64,000 nucleotides of DNA from Oscillospiraceae bacterium (GTDB taxonomy: Bacteria > Bacillota > Clostridia > Oscillospirales > Ruminococcaceae), in NCBI GenBank assembly GCA_017435045.1, contig JAFSFT010000043.1, positions 1 to 64,000 of the forward strand, given 5' to 3'. Shown piece after piece: positions 62,101-64,000 of this stretch. The position numbers were made by a program, and so were the translations under genes. Below the pieces are notes generated by a model, which saw nothing but the letters and a program-made list of their open reading frames with translations, made no database searches and was not told the origin of the DNA. Numbering within the stretch: the stretch's first letter is position 1; each line of letters begins with the position of its first letter.

Positions 62101-63296
62101 TGTTTTATGCCGCCGTTAATCTGATTTATAAGTCCGTTATAAGTAGTTTCGGCAGTAATGCCCTCTGCCTCATTTGGCTGGAATGCGGCTTTGGCACCGT
62201 TAAGACCTGCAATTGCTGCAGCGTCTGCCACAGGGTCAAGGGAAGCCACAGCACCGTCGATTGCTGCAGTAATCTGTCCGAAAGGTGTATCCCCGTTTAC
62301 ACCAAGATGAGAGATTGCGGCAAGGGCTGAGCCTATGCCGTTCTGTGTTGCTGCCAGGTCATTGTTAAGGTCAGAAAGCATCTTTTCTGCACCTTTCATC
62401 TTGTCAGCAGCCGATGCAAAGCCGTCGTAAAGGCCTTTTTTTGCATTTAACTGTGTAACCTGACCTGCAATAGCATCAAGCTGTGCCTTACCGTCAGACA
62501 GCTGTACCGAGCCGTCGGCAATCTGGGCATAGATAAGCTCTTTCTGCTCTTTAAGTTTTTCAAGGCCGTCTTCAATGTCGTCCTTGCCGTCCTCAAGGTC
62601 TTCTTTGCCCTCTTCAAAGTCTTTTCGGCCGTCTTCAAGCTCCTTCATTGCATCGTCAAGCTCTTTCTTTGCGTCGTAGAGCTCTCTGTCAACGTGATAA
62701 AGAACTGTGTCGTTTACGGCATCAATCTTATCCTGATTGAGTTTTATATCTACATAGTCGGCAACAAGACCAACTGTATCAACTGTTGCAACACCGTCGA
62801 TACGTTCAAGATAAGGGGAGATTTCGTCCTCGATAAACTTTGAAAGCTCCTTGATATCCATGCCGTCCATATCCACGGAAAGAACCTGGATTGGCAGCAT
62901 ATCAGGGTTAAGCTTCATAAGCATAGGGGAGGATACTGTGTCGTCAAAATATCCCTCTACAAGGTCTATGCTGCTGCTCATCTCTATCATAGCAGAATCC
63001 ATATTTACGCTGCCAGAAAACTCCATAATAATGATGGAGGCATTTTCCATAGAGATACTCTGGAGATTTTCCAGACCGCTGGTGGTTGCAAGCACCGATT
63101 CAAGCGGCTGTGTAACTGTGGTTTCCACACGTTCAGGGGAAGCACCCGGGGCGGTGGTCATAACCACCACGTAAGGCAGGTCCATCTTCGGCAGCAGGTC
63201 GGTTTTCAATTTGGTAAAAGAAACCACACCCAATACCAGAACAAGCACCACCGCAACCAGAACGGTGAAAGGTTTTTTAATGCTGTACTTTGTCAT
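59184..63296 (-). CDS. RND-superfamily (HAE1/AcrB-like) transporter with coiled-coil insert
   Basis: A 1370-residue transporter, about 320 longer than the usual 1030-1050. The N-terminal YSIKKPFTVLVAVVLVLVLG helix, the PGASPERVE motif (about 50-58), the central FLKSARPTLIIGMSIPLSVL region and two sets of six membrane helices fit HAE1 pumps. Between the first helix and the second subdomain, about residues 200-535, lies a helical, heptad-like insert (DAKKELDDAMKELEDGRK, then DGKAQLDAIAGQ, then EEQLDEAAEQLEDAYKQ). This may stand in for a separate adaptor in a Gram-positive cell. The ATG at 63296 with AAAGGAT is chosen over a longer frame. Confidence 0.88.
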   Translation of the reverse strand: MTKYSIKKPFTVLVAVVLVLVLGVVSFTKLKTDLLPKMDLPYVVVMTTAPGASPERVETTVTQPLESVLATTSGLENLQSISMENASIIIMEFSGSVNMDSAMIEMSSSIDLVEGYFDDTVSSPMLMKLNPDMLPIQVLSVDMDGMDIKELSKFIEDEISPYLERIDGVATVDTVGLVADYVDIKLNQDKIDAVNDTVLYHVDRELYDAKKELDDAMKELEDGRKDFEEGKEDLEDGKDDIEDGLEKLKEQKELIYAQIADGSVQLSDGKAQLDAIAGQVTQLNAKKGLYDGFASAADKMKGAEKMLSDLNNDLAATQNGIGSALAAISHLGVNGDTPFGQITAAIDGAVASLDPVADAAAIAGLNGAKAAFQPNEAEGITAETTYNGLINQINGGIKQINDGFDTFVKSLEDAGIAASTVSKAKAKDWDGVKADMGVMSADLDDDLKEAETIKSGVSASLEELKKQQAELEKKKMETVTQMAIMEGQLKSAESQMDSMDEQMETAEEQLDEAAEQLEDAYKQFNEARDKALHDANIDSLVTQSMISNILTAQNFSMPAGYIMLNGEKLTVKVGEKFDTLESLTNLMLVDMGIDGMKPVYLSDVADVTVKDNSDQSFVKVNGNNGIVMSFNKSSVASTSEVSKEVSKEVKRLEEKYPGLHITTLMDQGDYIGMIVDSVLSNLVYGGLIALLVLIIFLKSARPTLIIGMSIPLSVLIALVAMYFTDVTLNIISLSGLALAVGMLVDNSIVVIENIYRLRGKGYSTVKAAVIGTKQVGGAIAASTLTTICVFLPIVFTEGLTRQIFTDMGLTIGYVLVASLLVALTFVPCLATKVLGNSHETTHKFMNRLTDLYTKALRLNLKHKWFVIIIAVALLAVSVYNALSMPMAFIPAMDGPQMSMTLTMDGSISDEELYDAGWEIAQKTQTVQDVDTVAVLSGGTSVASLTASAGEDSKSLSFYVVLDEDRTLSNKEVAALIEAEFPQYAEELTVTAESMDMSALGGAGFSVAIKGNDFDRLGEIAADLAEEISRVDGVKSVDDGSGSRSGEVRIEIDKNAAMKEGLTTAQVFQMVNEKLTEETTTTTFTFDGSDLDGYITAPAQYTGENIGKMVVVDKIDEDNKLHLVRLEDIASITKAESPQAIVRDNQSRTYTVSASFADGVNTTLVARQLEDVVENFDMPDGYQFVVSGENTMVMEALGDMALMILLAIVFIYLIMVAQFQSLRSPFIVLFTIPLAFTGGLLALQLTGTVLSIVSMIGFLVLTGVVVNNGIVFIDYVNQLRAEGMEMYDALVQTGRDRIRPILMTALTTILAMSTMAFGVGMGAEMSQGMAIVSIGGLAYATLLTLFLVPSLYALFHKKPLKVIDVDFEDEE

Positions 63297-63447
63297 AAGA
63301 ACTATCCTTTTTATAAATTTTTCAACAGATTTGTTGTATGTTGTTGATAAATTCAAGGACAGTATCCAGACTGTCCTTGCCATCTTTTTATAAAATGTAA
63401 ATCTGTTTTTTATATATTAAGCCGTGGTTATAAATATACGCACGACA

Positions 63448-63471
63448 AACCGACCGACTGGTCGGTCGGTT
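63448..63471. promoter_or_regulatory. Likely TetR operator of the RND-tetR operon
   Basis: AACCGACCGAC and its complement GTCGGTCGGTT flank a central TG. The 11-bp arms are perfect, a typical TetR-family operator, about 150 bases upstream of the RND start. Confidence 0.8.
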
Positions 63472-63563
63472 GTAATCATATTAATACTTTTTGCATATTT
63501 GCACAAGGCTTTTCACAGAATTTTCCGATAATATTCACCTGTATGGAATTTTTTTGCAAAAAC

Positions 63564-63590
63564 AAAACAGAGGGAGATGCCCTCTGTTTT
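63564..63590 (-). terminator. Terminator after the ribbon-helix-helix gene
   Basis: AAAACAGAGGG and CCCTCTGTTTT form an 11-bp stem around AGATG; the minus strand continues in TTG followed by Ts. Confidence 0.85.
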
Positions 63591-63601
63591 AATGTTTTAA
63601 A

Positions 63602-63775
63602 TTATTCTTCTTTTTCTAAAATGATTTTGCCGTGTTCTGACTCAAATTTTTTAACTGCATCTCTTACAAGTATATTCAACTGACTATTTGCCGAACGACC
63701 TTCGTAATCTGCAATTACGTGCAGCTTGTGCAACATCTCATCATCTATTCTGAATGAAAAATTTTTAATTGACAT
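63602..63775 (-). CDS. Small ribbon-helix-helix (Arc-type) DNA-binding protein
   Basis: A 57-residue protein, MSIKNFSFRIDDEMLHKLHV at the start, then a helix-rich region with ANSQLNILVRDAVKKFE. The N-terminal strand followed by two helices is the Arc/MetJ fold, binding DNA as a dimer; such proteins also serve as antitoxins. GGGG lies upstream of the ATG, and a terminator follows the stop, which makes the short gene credible. It is divergent from the partial gene at the right edge and may regulate it. Confidence 0.8.
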   Translation of the reverse strand: MSIKNFSFRIDDEMLHKLHVIADYEGRSANSQLNILVRDAVKKFESEHGKIILEKEE

Positions 63776-63893
63776 AAAAACAACCCCAAACTGAATGTAT
63801 TATGACTTTATATTACATTCAATTTATGGTATATTATTTTCAAAGAACCCAAAATAATTCCATTTTGACGTCACATTTTATTGGAGGTAAGTT

Positions 63894-64000
63894 ATGGATA
63901 AATCAAATAATACTAAATATTCGTTGGATAAAGACTTTAAATGCGAATTGACAAACAAAGATTTTACCGAAGGCTGTCTGCGTTATAATGTACTTACCGA
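63894..64000 (+). CDS. Partial gene at the right edge, 35 residues seen
   Basis: An ATG at 63894 with GGAGGT about seven bases upstream opens a frame MDKSNNTKYSLDKDFKCELT... that runs off the window. The polar, Asn/Lys-rich start shows no signal or family. It is divergent from the ribbon-helix-helix gene with 118 bases between, an arrangement often seen for a regulator and its target. Confidence 0.6.
   Translation, partial: MDKSNNTKYSLDKDFKCELTNKDFTEGCLRYNVLT

Overview
The window looks like chromosome of a Firmicute (class Clostridia, probably a gut anaerobe). Genes have strong purine-rich ribosome-binding sites (AGGAGG-like), some TTG or GTG starts, and many Rho-independent terminators. The gene set is typical of that group: greA-lysS, class II aldolase, a 3D/G5-domain protein, zinc-dependent phospholipase C, a VTC/CotH/DUF4956 cluster and an OGG-type glycosylase. 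No ribosomal operon, CRISPR array or intact transposase is visible. Minus-strand genes dominate.

Layout. 0-5 kb: envelope genes (polysaccharide deacetylase, bactofilin, YibE/F, flippase) and a DUF4177 protein. 5-11 kb: nicotinate phosphoribosyltransferase, D,D-carboxypeptidase, metallophosphoesterase, thioesterase and an unknown 443-residue protein. About 11.3-17.5 kb is an accessory island: an FtsK-like ATPase, a single-chain MmeI-type restriction-modification enzyme, a very AT-rich unknown membrane protein and a DUF3846 protein. 17.6-26 kb returns to core genes: lysS, greA, an atypical EF-G paralogue, a glycosyltransferase, fba and ogg. 26-32 kb: a cluster of DnaA-box-like repeats, a small membrane protein, rlmB with a structured leader, a large protein resembling an inactivated P-type ATPase, and a phospholipase C. 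32-37 kb: a Cys/His-rich protein, a G5/3D cell-wall protein, a zinc-ribbon membrane protein, a histidine phosphatase and a LysR regulator. 37-43 kb: a complete branched-chain amino-acid ABC transporter (livJHMGF). 43-48 kb: a DUF2142 membrane protein, an asparaginase homologue lacking its usual nucleophile, a GtrB-like glycosyltransferase, a thioredoxin-like protein and a DtxR-type regulator. 48-54 kb: a Sel1-repeat protein, the DUF4956-CotH-VTC operon and small genes. 54 kb: tRNA-Thr and tRNA-Tyr. 54-64 kb: a frameshifted zinc-ribbon gene, msrA, an SDR, a secreted protein, a CofE-like ligase and a giant RND pump translationally coupled to its TetR regulator.

The observations most worth following are the AT-rich specificity-domain patch inside the restriction-modification gene together with its unknown partner gene, the P-type-ATPase-like pseudoenzyme with a long disordered N-terminus, the Cys/His-rich protein, the Thr-to-Ala change in the asparaginase homologue, the DnaA-box-like cluster, and the RND pump with a built-in coiled-coil insert. 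Function calls rest on motif recognition by eye. No database search or structure prediction was run, and the G+C figures are hand counts of sample lines.
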